A DNA stretch of 64,000 nucleotides, from the NCBI GenBank assembly GCA_020698575.1, contig CM036246.1, positions 40,374,897 to 40,438,896 on the forward strand. Reading direction: 5' to 3'. The DNA comes from Bostrychus sinensis (taxonomy: Eukaryota > Chordata > Actinopteri > Gobiiformes > Eleotridae). Every line of letters starts with the position of its first letter. The stretch's first letter is position 1. The position numbers were made by a program, and so were the translations under genes. Below the pieces are notes generated by a model. That model was not told the origin of the DNA. It saw only the letters and a list, made by a program, of their open reading frames with translations, and searched no databases. Shown piece after piece: positions 47,201 to 57,516 of this stretch.

Positions 47201-50200
47201 TCAGTGCTGTCACCCCATTGGTCCATAACTGTCAGTGCTGTCACCCCATTGGTCCATAACTGTCAGTGCTGTCATCCCATTGGTCCATAACTGTCAATGC
47301 TGTCATCCCATTGGTCCATAACTGTCAGTGCTGTCACCCCATTGGTCCATAACTGTCAGTGCTGTCACCCCATTGGTCCATAACTGTCAGTGCTGTCATC
47401 CCATTGGTCCATAACTGTCAATGCTGTCATCCCATTGGTCCATAACTGTCAGTGCTGTCATCCCATTGGTCCATAACTGTCAGTGCTGTCATCCCATTGG
47501 TCCATAACTGTCAGTGCTGTCATCCCATTGGTCCATAACTGGAGAAATATAAGAGTGACCACACATTATTTTAATGTGGCATAAAATACAGAGTTTTTAT
47601 TTCCAGCCAAGAGCTAAGAGCTCCTCCAAGACATTGTCTCTATTTCTCAGTGTAGTGCCAAGACCTGGACTCAAACCAGGGATCTTCTAGTTCAGGGTAT
47701 AATGCTCTCTTGAGCCACAAAGCTCTTGATCCAGATAAAAGATTATCCTTGGCTTATTACTGACCTTAGACCTTCTGTAAAATCTAACCATTGCTGTCAT
47801 CTGGCTCGACAGGTCTTTATTTTACTTGTTCTGGATTCTTTTAATGGGTTAAAATGGTGTGAATTGTTTCTGTTTTCATATTGTCTTATAATATTAACAG
47901 CTGTGACATACTCTGAGTGATCTCATTGGTTGTTTCTGCTTCAGCTGCTCCCACAACAATGTCCCTGACTGTTAGTACTGAAGAAGATGGGCGGAAAATT
48001 ACCTGTAAAACAGACGGAGCCCCGCTCCCAGAGATAGTCCTGAAGAAGGGCGGGGAGGAGCTGGACAACAAGAACTGCACCCACACCCTGTCCTACACCT
48101 TCACTGCTGAAGACGTGCAAGAAGAAACTGTGTTTGAGTGTGAAGCCACCAATGAGCATGGGTCAGTGACGGAGAGTGCCACAGTTCATCCCATAGGTCA
48201 GTGTGTAAAAACAACTCCTGTGCATACAGTGTGAGTGGTTAGCACCGCTACCTCACAGGGTTTGGAGTTTGAAACCCAGACTGCTGTTTCTGTGTGAAGT
48301 TTGCATGTTCTCCCCGTGTCTGGGTGGGTTTTTTTTTTGGGTGCTCTGGTTTCACCTGGAGGCTAATCCTCCAGCTGGGTACTCCAGACCAGGATCCTGG
48401 CTCAGATCTGGTCCCCTGCTCCTGACAGGTTTAACCTGTGACACTGAAGGATGGGTCAAATACAGAGGACAGATTTTCCTTTGGGGAGAATAAAGTCAAC
48501 CTTACCTTACGTGTTTCAGGAGAAGGACAGTCTGTACTAGTGCTGCGATCAAGACCAAGACTTTCAGGGCTGAGGCCATGTTGAGACCAAGTCCAAAACA
48601 AACTGAACCTAAAAAACAAAAAAACAGAAACACAGATTACTAAAAGTGAGTGGCTCAAATAAATCTCTTAAACACCGATTCAAGTAACTCCCAAATATTA
48701 CTCCGCTCAGGGACACTCTGTCACAGAATCCTTTGCAAAACGTATGAAATAAACGCCCAAAATGTTACACATTCATATTATTTTTAAAATTTTGCTCCAG
48801 GTTTTTCCACCCCTTAAATTTGTCATCAAAGAAACAAATATGTCCCGCTCCTCAGAGATGACTGTGCAGCTCCGCTTCAGTAAAACCTTAGACCCCAGAT
48901 TTCATCCTTTGATTTTTATTCTCAGATATTTTGTGGGATTTGATTGTAAATTTAGAAAGATATTAGTTTAAATTCAGTTTGTTTTGTAATTTATGTCATT
49001 TAGACTTGGTTAAAACCTGGTTTAGTCCTGATTTAATCTTGGTTTAGACCTGGTTTAGACCCAGAATACTCCTAAATTAGTCCTGATTTATACCTGGTTT
49101 AGTCTTGGTTTAGACCTGGTTTAGACCTGGTTTAGACCTGGTTTAGTCTTGGTTTAGACCTGGTTTAGTCTTGGTTTATACCTGGTTTAGTCTTGGTTTA
49201 GACCTGGTTTAGTCTTGGTTTAGACCTGGTTTAGTCTTGGTTTAGACCTGGTTTAGACCTGGTTTAGACCTGGTTTAGACGTAGTATAGTTCAGGTTTAG
49301 ACCCAGAATAGTCCTGGTTTAGACCTGCTTTAATCCTGATTCAGTCCTGATTTAGTCCTGGTTTCATTGTCCTCTAATAATAATTCTGGGTTTTCTTTCT
49401 TCCTCTCGTCTCTCTCCTCAGTGCCCAATCCTCTCCCGGTGTCTGTAGAGCCCAGCGACCTTTACTTCCTTATCGGATCCAAGGCAGAGCTGGTCTGTTC
49501 TGTTCAGAACTGCTCCGACTCTCCCAAGATCACCTGGCATTTGCAGAAGAAACAGCTGTCAGAGAGTACCATTACCACTAAAGGTGACCAGTCCACTCTG
49601 ACCTTTGACCCTGTGAAAGAAGAACACAGGGGGGACCTGTCGTGCCGTGCCACCTGCGAGGAGGGAGAGGGGTCGACCGAGTCCTCTTTACAAGTCTACT
49701 GTGAGTATTCAAATCTATTTATCTCATATTTGAGGAAGTCTTCAGTCAACAGCAGCATGTTGGGGTTTAACGATACGTATCGAGAATTGTTTAGATCTGA
49801 TTCAAGAATGATATCAGCTGATTTAGAACGACACGATTCAAAACCTTCATATTGAAACAATCAATACAGTAACTTTTATGCCAAAAATCATAAAAGTTTA
49901 CTCTGAAATCCAGCATCGCAGCCGGGGTTGATTATGTCCAGAGAGTGAAGCACAGTTGAATAGAACGTTTTATTTCATTAAAAACACTAAAATGACATCA
50001 AAAAGACGTATCTGGGTTTATTTTAACATGCACATTTCTAATATTGATATTTCTGACATTATCGTATTTTTCCATGTATATTGATATACACTACCTAGAA
50101 AACAATACAATTCAATACAAGGTAATGTGTATCAAAGGAATAAAAACCTATACATTAATATAGTAACTGTATCATTACACCCCCAGCAGCATGACAGAAG

Positions 50201-51926
50201 TTATCTCTGACAAATGAAACTCATCTGGGCTTCATTATGAAGCCTTTCTGACAGAGCAGGACCTAGAGTCAGTTTCAGTCCTGGCTCCAGCTGCTCTCAC
50301 CACAGAACAGCCACAAACCTCATCCACAGAGCTGTGTCGGGGCCTTAGTTCACTGACATGTTCTGATCTCTTGTCTCCACAGCCTTACCCAGTGCTCCTC
50401 CTCAAACCTATGGCTCGTTGGTTGTGTCTGAAGGGGTTTCCTCCTTTCTGCTCTGTAAGATTGAGGGCATGTACCCCCCAGAACTGCTCACCTTAGACTG
50501 GCTCAGAGGGAACGAGACCCTCGACAGTCACACAGGAAAGCCCGGTGATGTCAGGATCTGGAACGAGCTTGAGTTCGAACCAAAGAGAGAGGACGCCGAG
50601 GAGGACTTCACCTGCAGAGCCACGATGGACCTCCCCCAGCTGCCCCTAGAGGAGAGGACATGGGAGTCCAGCATCAGACTGGACGTGCACTGTGAGTGAA
50701 GAGGGGTAGGATGGGTCCTGGTCAGATTTACTCAGCCCTGGGTCTTAGAGTGCATGATTGGAGTTCTGTTAGTCGGGAAATGGAGAATCTAAATGTCACA
50801 TAGTGACGAGGACGTAAACAACAAGTCATATTGTTACTGACATGACCCACACCCTGTTCCCTAGTGGAAAGGTGCATATATTATTAGTAGTGGCAATACT
50901 ATTAGAACTTCTAGTAATAACAGTAATGCTATTTTAGTAGTTGTTGTAATAGTAGTAGTGTTTTAAAATGACCTATTGTCTCTTATTTGTTTATTATTCA
51001 CAGATCCTCCAAACATCACCTCAGTCTCAGACACAGTTCATGTGTTGGTCGGCTCCAATTCCACTCTGAACTGTTCTGCAGATGGACACCCCAGCCCCAG
51101 CTTCTCCTGGAGCTTCAGTCACATAAGTGAGGGGTGTGAGCCGGGCGCCTCTCCAGAGTATGAGCCTGTGGGATTAGACTCTGAGCTGGAGCTGGACTCC
51201 CTCACAGTGTCCCATACTGGACTGTACCAATGCACTGCCTCAAACACAGAGGGAAAGGCCAAGTCACTTCCAGTACACGTCACTGTCCACGGTGAGTGCA
51301 CCGCTACAGCCATGTTCACTTTATTTTAAGAACTGAGTATCAGCGGTCCAGAGACACAGAGAGAGTGGAAAAGAGGTGCAGAATAAAGCCGACCTTACCT
51401 TACGTGTTTCAGGGGAAGGACAGTCTGTTCTAGTGCTGTGGTCAAGACCAAGACTTTCAGGGCCAAGGCCATGTCGAGGCCAAGTCCAAAACAAACCAAA
51501 CCTAAAAAAAAAAAAAAAAACACAGCTTCAAGTAACTCCCAAATATTACTCCGCTCAGGGAGTAATTTTACTTATTGTATATTGTTAAAAGTGTTTCTGT
51601 TTTCATATTATCTTATAATACTAACAGCTGTGGCATACTCTGAGAGGTTTCATTGGTTGTTTCTGCTTTAGTTCTTCCCACAGAAATGACCGTGACTGTT
51701 GGTCCTGAAGACGAGGAGAAGCAGCGGACAATTACCTGTGAATCAGACGGAACCCCGCCCCCAGAGATGGTCCTGAAGAAGAACGGGGAGGAGCTGGAGA
51801 GAAAGGCCTGCACCCACACTCTGTCCCACACCTTCCAGAGTGAGGTGCAAGAAGCCACTGAGTTCGAGTGTGAAGCCATCGATCATTTCGGGTCAATTAC
51901 GGAGAGTGTTACGGTCGAACCCATAG
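44271..51926 (+). CDS. vcam1: VCAM1-like cell adhesion receptor, eight Ig domains in two four-domain modules
   Basis: Exons: 44271-44292, 44576-44881, 45117-45422, 46533-46823, 47945-48196, 49422-49700, 50383-50691, 51004-51291, 51672-51926. Every junction is phase 1, one Ig domain per exon, so domains can be duplicated or skipped in frame. The signal peptide MTLQLLS-TLLLLAPLWCVQA spans exons 1-2. D1 and D5 have the four-Cys pattern of ICAM/VCAM first domains (CSVQNC with CxxxC). D2 and D6 are ICAM/VCAM D2-like; D3/D7 and D4/D8 are I-set. D1-D4 and D5-D8 are paralogous throughout. Known: VCAM1 is an endothelial integrin ligand. The human integrin loop IDSPL is not conserved here. The position next to cdc14a supports vcam1. 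No transmembrane exon was found, so the 3' end is open. Two adjacent genes is the alternative reading. Confidence 0.8.
44430..44535 (+). repeat. 11-bp GGTTTAGNCCT repeat in VCAM1-like intron 1
   Basis: Imperfect tandem copies of CTGGTTTAGTC. It is the reverse complement of the repeat at 12100-12700. Confidence 0.85.
44576..44881 (+). CDS. vcam1: VCAM1-like exon 2: end of signal peptide and Ig domain 1
   Basis: 306 bp encoding LLLLAPLWCVQAQLHASIEP, then SDHYFLIGSKAELECSVQNC and SDSPKITWHLQ. CHVAC near the end supplies the second Cys pair. The donor is T|gtgagt. Confidence 0.85.
45117..45422 (+). CDS. vcam1: VCAM1-like exon 3: Ig domain 2
   Basis: 306 bp. LLCRVQGMYPPELFTVEWLR through DFICRATMDLPQLPLEERTW is typical of the second domain of ICAM/VCAM proteins. 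It contains the glycosylation sites NET and NHT. Confidence 0.85.
45622..46373 (+). mobile_element. hAT-like element in VCAM1-like intron 3
   Basis: It starts CAGGGGTCAAAAACTATG and ends TTCACATTCACTG. The 8-bp flanks are CTGTAGTG (45614-45621) and CTGTAGAG (46374-46381). The corresponding intron of the second module lacks it. Confidence 0.7.
46390..46490 (+). repeat. degenerate AGT-triplet repeat
   Basis: Imperfect AGT/GTA triplets before exon 4. The same tract recurs at 50880-50965 before exon 8, so it predates the module duplication. Confidence 0.75.
46533..46823 (+). CDS. vcam1: VCAM1-like exon 4: Ig domain 3
   Basis: 291 bp. It shows the I-set pattern SVTLNCSADGNPSPSFSW ... GLYQCTASNTEG. 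Confidence 0.88.
46895..47022 (+). mobile_element. LINE reverse transcriptase scrap
   Basis: CAGGTTGGAATGAGTGGAGA, then GTGTCAGGAGTGTTGTGTGA and AAGGTGTACAAGACT resemble a widespread fish LINE segment (AGWNGWRKVSGVLCDKR ... KVYKT). The 31-bp array begins directly after it. Confidence 0.5.
47026..47540 (+). repeat. 31-bp minisatellite, about 16 copies
   Basis: The unit is CATTGGTCCATAACTGTCA(A/G)TGCTGTCA(C/T)CC, regular in length, in VCAM1-like intron 4. A diverged array of the same family is at 57517-57677. Confidence 0.97.
47640..47715 (-). mobile_element. tRNA-like SINE fragment
   Basis: On the minus strand TGGCTCAAGAGAGC (A-box-like) is followed by CCTGGTTTGAGTCCAGG (B box, acceptor-like pairing). 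It does not fold convincingly as a tRNA gene. Confidence 0.35.
47945..48196 (+). CDS. vcam1: VCAM1-like exon 5: Ig domain 4
   Basis: 252 bp. ITCKTDGAPLPEIVLKKGGE ... FECEATNEHGSVTESATV. The donor ATAG|gtcagt can be spliced in frame to exon 6 at 49422. Confidence 0.85.
48228..48516 (+). mobile_element. tRNA-derived SINE (V-SINE-like)
   Basis: GTGGTTAGCACCGCTACCTC and GGAGTTTGAAACCC are A and B boxes. GCATGTTCTCCCCGTGTCTG is the conserved core seen in many fish SINE copies. It lies after exon 5. Confidence 0.65.
48858..48879 (+). pseudogene. fossil copy of VCAM1-like exon 1
   Basis: ATG ACT GTG CAG CTC CGC TTC A|gtaaaa matches exon 1 (MTVQLRF against MTLQLLS), with similar intron sequence after it. 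Spliced to exon 6 it would give MTVQLRFMPNPLPVS, which lacks a hydrophobic core. It is best read as a relic of the module duplication. Confidence 0.75.
48990..49365 (+). repeat. 11-bp GGTTTAGACCT repeat, expanded second copy
   Basis: CTGGTTTAGACCTGGTTTAG and TTGGTTTAG units over about 375 bp. It is the paralogue of the shorter tract at 44430 and is expanded here. Confidence 0.9.
49422..49700 (+). CDS. vcam1: VCAM1-like exon 6: Ig domain 5 (copy of domain 1)
   Basis: 279 bp, 27 bp shorter than exon 2. The signal-peptide core is replaced by PNPLPVSVEPSDLYFL, suiting an internal domain. SKAELVCSVQNCSDSPKITW is nearly identical to domain 1. Confidence 0.85.
49760..50185 (+). mobile_element. hAT-like MITE in VCAM1-like intron 6
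   Basis: The ends are TTGGGGTTTAACGATAC and, inverted, TGGGGGTGTAATGATAC. The 8-bp flanks GCAGCATG (49752-49759 and 50186-50193) are identical. It is absent from the paralogous intron after exon 2. Confidence 0.88.
50383..50691 (+). CDS. vcam1: VCAM1-like exon 7: Ig domain 6 (copy of domain 2)
   Basis: 309 bp. MYPPELLTLDWLRGNETLDS through CRATMDLPQLPLEERTWESS closely matches exon 3. Confidence 0.85.
51004..51291 (+). CDS. vcam1: VCAM1-like exon 8: Ig domain 7 (copy of domain 3)
   Basis: 288 bp. STLNCSADGHPSPSFSWSFS ... GLYQCTASNTEGKAKS closely matches exon 4. Confidence 0.87.
51375..51560 (+). repeat. interspersed repeat also at 48485-48720 and 52515-52690
   Basis: ACCTTACCTTACGTGTTTCA, AAGGACAGTCTGT, GGTCAAGACCAAGACTTTCA, CAAGTCCAAAACAAAC and CTCCCAAATATTACTCCGCT recur at 48 kb in the same order; GGACAGTCTGTACTGG and CAAGACCAAGACT recur at 52.5 kb. 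Confidence 0.6.
51672..51926 (+). CDS. vcam1: VCAM1-like exon 9: Ig domain 8 (copy of domain 4)
   Basis: 255 bp. ITCESDGTPPPEMVLKKNGE ... FECEAIDHFGSITESVTV matches exon 5. It ends ATAG|gtcagt, so a further exon is required. Confidence 0.85.
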
Positions 51927-53090
51927 GTCAGTGTGTAAAAGCAGCTCCTGTGCATTTAATTATACAGCTCCGCAAAGCATGGCAGAGTTCAATTGGCATC
52001 TGTAAAGAGCCACAACAAATTTTATTGCACAAAAGTGGCTTAGCCTATAACTGAAATATAGCCTATGGAGGTTATTCATTATTGCAAACTAACAAAGACC
52101 TGTGTTAAATACTCACTTCACTGATTATCTTTTAATGGGCCACCAAACAACAGAGTAATATACACGAGCCATCCAGTAACGATTTCTCTGTGGGTTTATT
52201 AAACTTAGGCTACAATTCTCTACAAATTAGGTTATAAACAGCTATAATAACAGTTCATAGCATATTCTGAAAGACAAAGAAAGTTTTATTTTAAATCAAC
52301 AGGATGATGCAGATGCACGTAGCTTCAAAGTCATCTACATATTTCTTTATTAACTTTACATAACCAGATGTCAGATTCCCAAAGAGCTGAAAGAGCAAGG
52401 CTAATGAGCTGCATGCAACTCTAAAACCATAGGTATCAGATGTCAGAGCTGGGTACTCCTGACCAGGGTCCAGGCTCTTTCACAGTGACAGCTTTCACTT
52501 ATTAAAATGAAAACCTGTGTGTTTAAGGGTAAGGACAGTCTGTACTGGTGTTGAAGTCAAGACCATACTTATCAAGACCAAGACTCATCCAATACCACAG
52601 TGAACCGAGACCAGGACTTTTAGGGTCGAGACCATGACGAGACGAAAGAGTCCAAGGCAGACCGAGCCTAAACACAAAATAAAGCAAAAAAAGAAACAAA
52701 GATTGTTAAAAGTGGCTCAAATAAAAGGAAGAAAAGTCACTACATATTACCTTCTAGTGACCATTGCTGTCCACTACTTTTACTGATGCATTGTGGGAAA
52801 TTCTGAGTGCACTACCTGCGCTTCCTCTTGTAAACAGCACATGACGGTGTCGGAGCCTGCCGTCCTCCTGATGGGGGCCAGACCCTTACCCTAACAGGTC
52901 TGGGCACAGACCGGTTCTAATGGTCCTGGCCTGACTGCATCTGAGGTTCAGGATTAATGCCACGCCTCCACCTCTCCTCCAGTTTTGGCCCCAAAAACCT
53001 TACTGACATTCACCCAACACCACATGTGTCTGTTCTCCATACCCCACTCTCTCTTCCCCTTCACGTCTCATTATGTTTTCTGTTTTCAGA

Positions 53091-53220
53091 GCCCGCCAAA
53101 TAAACCTGAAGACTCAAGAGGGGGGTCCCTAAAGCCAGGTGGACTCACCCAGCCATCACCACATCCTCATCCCTCTGTCCTGGCTCAAGCCCATTCTTCA
53201 AAAAAAAAATCCAAATAAAG
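53091..53220 (+). CDS. candidate VCAM1-like terminal exon giving a soluble end
   Basis: A strong pyrimidine tract and TTTTCAG precede AGCCCGCCAAATAA. Joined in phase 1 to exon 9 this reads ...VEPIEPAK-stop, followed by two AATAAA signals (53213 and about 53235). The product would lack a membrane anchor. The link is inferred from phase and signals only; the segment could instead be part of a repeat. Confidence 0.3.
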
Positions 53221-53534
53221 TTAAATTAAGTTCCAAATAAAGTTGTGGCATGGTCCTTGAATCTACATTTAAACCACAGTAGAATTATACATTTACTACA
53301 CACAAACTTATGCATCATTTCTTTAATTTTCACCTTTTAATCAAATAAAAATAAAGGTTTTATAACAACATCGACATAAACTTCATAGTGTCCGATGGTG
53401 ATAATAAACTTGATCTACAACTAAACAGAAACCTGGCTACAACAGGATGATTATGGAAGGGTTAATGAAGCCACTCCTCCAAGTCATGTAAACTTTCAAA
53501 TAGCTGTGGTTATTAGTAGTTTTAGCGTCTGCAG

Positions 53535-54542
53535 TAGGGCTGCAACGATTCATCGAGGTATTCGAGTAATTCGATTAGTTAAAAGCTTCGATTAACATTC
53601 TTTGCCTCGAAGCTTCGTTTCATTAATGTAAATAGGAACTTTGTGTGCAGAGAACGAAGTTTCTGCGTGGTTAATACACAACACACTAGCGACAGTAAGG
53701 CAGTGGTTGGGTTATAAACTGAATACATTTGAGTTGTAGTTCGCATTTTAAATGTGTGTATAAACTACGTAGAGAACAGCACCATCGTGAAAGAGGTTTT
53801 AGAGGAAACGGCGTCCTCCAAGCGTCGCACTGTTTGGCTAATGCTACAGCTAACGCACAGAGCAGCTTAAATACTGACTCTGGAGACCCTGCAGACGACA
53901 AAAACACTAAGAATCACAGAGAAAGTATTCTTATTACCTCTGTAAAACCTTTGTTCAGCAGGTGGCAGCAAACTGTCAAAAATGAACAGCGTAGTGTGAT
54001 GTGCAACCCGCAGCAGTAACTTTACTTTGTTTATGTAGCTATGCTAATTAGCCGTGTGGGCTCAGTGGTGTTAGCGTCTTTTAACAGGCTCCTGGTGTAT
54101 AAATGATAACAGATATCACTTTTAGAAGCAGAGAGGATTACAACTAAAATACTTTTCTAACTGTTAAGGGAATGCACACTGCTGCAGCTTTTGCATTGTT
54201 CTGTATAGGCATTTACAAATATTATTATTAAATGTATAATTAGTATATAATAATAAAGCCCAGTATAAGTAAGTATAAAGTAAAAGTAGTAATTAGTATA
54301 ATTAGTAGACCATATCGTAATGTATAATAATAATACCTACATTTACAAAGCTATTTGCAATGTAATGCATTAAAATATGAAAAAACACTTCTTAATGTTA
54401 GACTGACAGATTCACAGATGTGCATTAAAATGTGTTACGTTTTAAAATATGCAGACACGCAGGAGTATCTCTTATTCAATTAATCAAACAAAATAATCAA
54501 GAGATTACTCGATTACCAAAATAATCGATAGCTGCAGCCCTA
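53535..54542 (+). mobile_element. hAT-like element, 1.0 kb
   Basis: The ends are TAGGGCTGCAACGATT and, inverted, TAGGGCTGCAGCTATCGATT. The 8-bp flanks GTCTGCAG (53527-53534 and 54543-54550) are identical. Internal frames do not resemble hAT transposase. Confidence 0.88.
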
Positions 54543-54737
54543 GTCTGCAGAGTCTCCACAGTCAGTATTTAAGCTGCCCTGGAGCTAGCAGCAGCATCAG
54601 CCATAACTCAGGAAAGTGCGGTGCTTGGAGGACACTAATTTCTGCTGAATTCGATTTTACATTTGGCTATTTTTGACATCGTCCAAAATTAAAAACGTGA
54701 ATTAATCAAATTAATTTGATTTATCGCCCAGCCCTAG

Positions 54738-55650
54738 TTTGTAATTATCTAGCCTACCGGCCTCCTGGTCCCTATTCAGAATTTTTAATCAAGTTCTCCG
54801 ACCTTCTATCCAGTATAGTGTTAGCCTGGGATAAGATTGTAATAGTAGGGCATTTTAACATTCATGTTGTTGACAGCAGCGACATGAATCTGGGCTCTAT
54901 TAGACAACGCTGATTTCATTCAAAACATAAATGAACCCACTCATAGTCACCAGCACAGCCTGGACCTTGTTTTAACCTCTGGTATAGAGATTACTCAGCT
55001 CACTGTCCTTCCTCATAACCCCATACTCTCAGATCACTTTCTAATTACCTTTCAGTTTATACTCAGACTTTACTGTTCCAATGAATAAAACCCAGATTAC
55101 AAGAGCATTATCTGATCAATCTGTTAGTACAATATTGAGTTTGTTGAGAACAGCTCCCATAGCTCGAGTCCTAGTTGAATTGATCAGTTTGTTGACAGCG
55201 CCATGCACTCATTAAAAACAGCTCTAGATAATGTAGCTCCATTAAAACAAAAGGTTGTTAGGCCGAATCGAGCAGCACCATGGTTTAATGCTGAAACACG
55301 TTCCCTTAAACAAGCAACCTGTAAATTAGAAAGGCTATGGCTCTGTCACTGCAGCTCAGAGCAGTCTCTGAATGCCTGGAAATATAGTCTTTTAAATTAT
55401 AAAAAATCTCTGCATGAGGCCAAAACCAGGTACTATTCATCTTTAATAGAAGAAAAAAGAACAAGCCTAGGTTTGTGTTGAGCGCTGTAGCCAGGCTGAC
55501 ACCAGTCACAGCTCAGTAGAACCCTGTATCCCTGTTACTCTCAGCTGGCAACACTTTCTTCACTTTTTTAACAATAAAATCACAAGTATTAGAGACAAAT
55601 TAAATGAAAGTAGCTCTGACCAATCACAGAGCTCGTCACATCGCTTTCCT
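54738..55650 (+). mobile_element. L2-like LINE: endonuclease end and linker
   Basis: YRPPGPYSEFLIKFSDLLSS and IVIVGHFNIHVV are an APE-type endonuclease motif (VGDFNIHVD with Asp changed to His). The linker has APLKQKVVRPNRAAPWFNAE, RSLKQATCKLERLW and YSLLNYKKSLHEAKTRYYSS. Stops and frameshifts make it inactive. It may be the same family as the 39.8-kb RT fragment. Confidence 0.75.
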
Positions 55651-56589
55651 TTTATTTTATTTAACTTTAGCCAGGAGGACCAGGAACGCCACGGAAAAAC
55701 TAAAAGGAGAAGCTAATACGTTTTGCAAATGCTTTTCCGAAAAGGTTTTGTAAATACATTTAGAAATCGGTGAATGGATTAATGAATGACGCTATTAATC
55801 CTTCTTTTAATAAAACCATTTAGTAATCCGTTTATTAAAGACTCTTTTAATAAAAGTATTTAGTAATCTCTTTATTAAATAAACTTATACAAACTCTTTT
55901 AATAAAAGCATTATTCCTTTTCGCGTGGCGCTCACGGTCCTCCATAACATTAATGATGTTTTAGTGCTGTAGCAGCCAAAGAGAGTGCGCTCACAAAATA
56001 CAGGGTTTCTCTAAAAAAGCAACACCACCACCTACTGGACTGATAAAATAACAAAACATATATAAAATAATAAAGAGAGGTAGATTGTTATTGACCAGTA
56101 TAAAAATACCAAATAAAATACGGACCAACAAGAATAAATTTAATATTTTACAATGCTAATAATATTCTTAAATATCACTTTTTATGATTTTTTTGTATTT
56201 ATTTTTTATCAACAGTGCAAAAGTTTTTGACAAAAGACCATTACACACAAGAAATATGAATCTGACTCTGTCATAAAAAAAAATAAAAAAAAAATGTTGA
56301 AGTGGAAGAAATAAAAGATTATAATTTCAAAGACAGGGATGAAGTGTTTTATCAGTTTGACAAATTCACATTCCAATGTCTGTGAGGTCAAAATGTTCAC
56401 TAGAAATAAACCCTGCAGTGTTGTAGCTTTAAACCCCATCCTTAAAAGCAAACCAATAATAACACTTTCTTTTCTTTATTCATTAGTAAAATGTACACAG
56501 TGTAAAAGTTCATCAAAGTAATACAAAAAGGCATTTGTTCATTTGTTTTGGAATAATGTACATTTAAAGGCACAAAAGAACCCAGAGAG
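55650..56589. other. AT-rich intergenic sequence
   Basis: A loose tandem motif (TTTAATAAAA with ATTTAGTAATC) lies at 55790-55920. No gene was seen. Confidence 0.5.
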
Positions 56590-57341
56590 TAGGGATGCAC
56601 CGATATCACTTTTTTTTCAAACCGATACGAGTACGAGTACTTCCATTTGAGTACTTGCCGATACCGAGTACCGATACGAGTACTTATGTAGGGGTTACTT
56701 TATAGTTTATACAGTCACACTGCTGTATCTCATTCATCCCATACCGTGTCGTCTTTTTGCCGTCTGTCCCCGCTCTGCGATGCTAAGTTATTTTCACAAC
56801 AGAGTGGGTTGAACACAGCTAACCATCGCTAAACTTTGCTCAACATGGACATGTTATACCTCATTTTAAAGCTTAGATTCTCCTCTGTTCAGTCGCTAAA
56901 ATGCTTTTAAAGACAGAATGAGCATCTGCGCTGCATAACCAGCGGAGATTCGCCAAGACATACAGCAGCTAACACAGCAGCTAATACAATTAGCAACGGT
57001 ACTTCTTAAGCTTTATCAGACAACAACTGCTTCGTGCTTATATAATTTTCGGAACAACTAGGACAACAAAAGGACAACAGCTTAAGTTTTAAAACTCACG
57101 TATGATTTGGGATAAGTCTGGTTGAGGAGAATGTAAACTAAGCTTTGCTTTTATCTCCATACAGTACACTTTGAAATCCATCCACAGGTTTCTCACTCAG
57201 CTGAGAGAGGAAGGTCACGTGCCAGCGCTGTAGTGGTATCGGTTGTTGGTATCGGACCACTTTTATGAATACGAGTACGAGTACTTGGACATGGTATCAG
57301 TACCGATACCCGATACTGGTATCGGTATCGGTGCATCCCTA
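56590..57341 (+). mobile_element. hAT-like MITE with GATACGAGTAC internal repeats
   Basis: The ends TAGGGATGCACCGATA are inverted. The 8-bp flanks CCAGAGAG (56582-56589 and 57342-57349) are identical. Subterminal GAGTACGAGTACTT and ACCGATACC words occur at both ends. It is 752 bp and non-coding. Confidence 0.9.
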
Positions 57342-57516
57342 CCAGAGAGTGTGCTTCTCCTCTGGCAGTGCTCAGTTTGTCCTCTCAGTCCACAACAAAT
57401 CAATATAGCAAAGTTAAACCAGGGCAGGCCATTTGTCCCAGGCCTCCAGAACGGAGGTGAGCAGGTGACAGTGGCTCAAGAGGAAGAGAGGTAATCCTAT
57501 AACCGGAAGATAGGAG

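Noticed and set aside
47640..47715. A functional tRNA gene on the minus strand
   Set aside because: The B box is good, but the cloverleaf does not close and the A box is poor; more likely a SINE scrap.
48858..48879. Start codon of a second, separate VCAM1-like gene
   Set aside because: Spliced to exon 6 it gives no hydrophobic signal core, whereas exon 5 splices in phase to exon 6. Kept as a fossil exon, but transcripts could overturn this.
53729..54019. 96-codon frame as a hAT transposase remnant
   Set aside because: No transposase motif is recognisable; the frame is inside a non-autonomous element and resembles zinc-finger 5' sequence at the DNA level.
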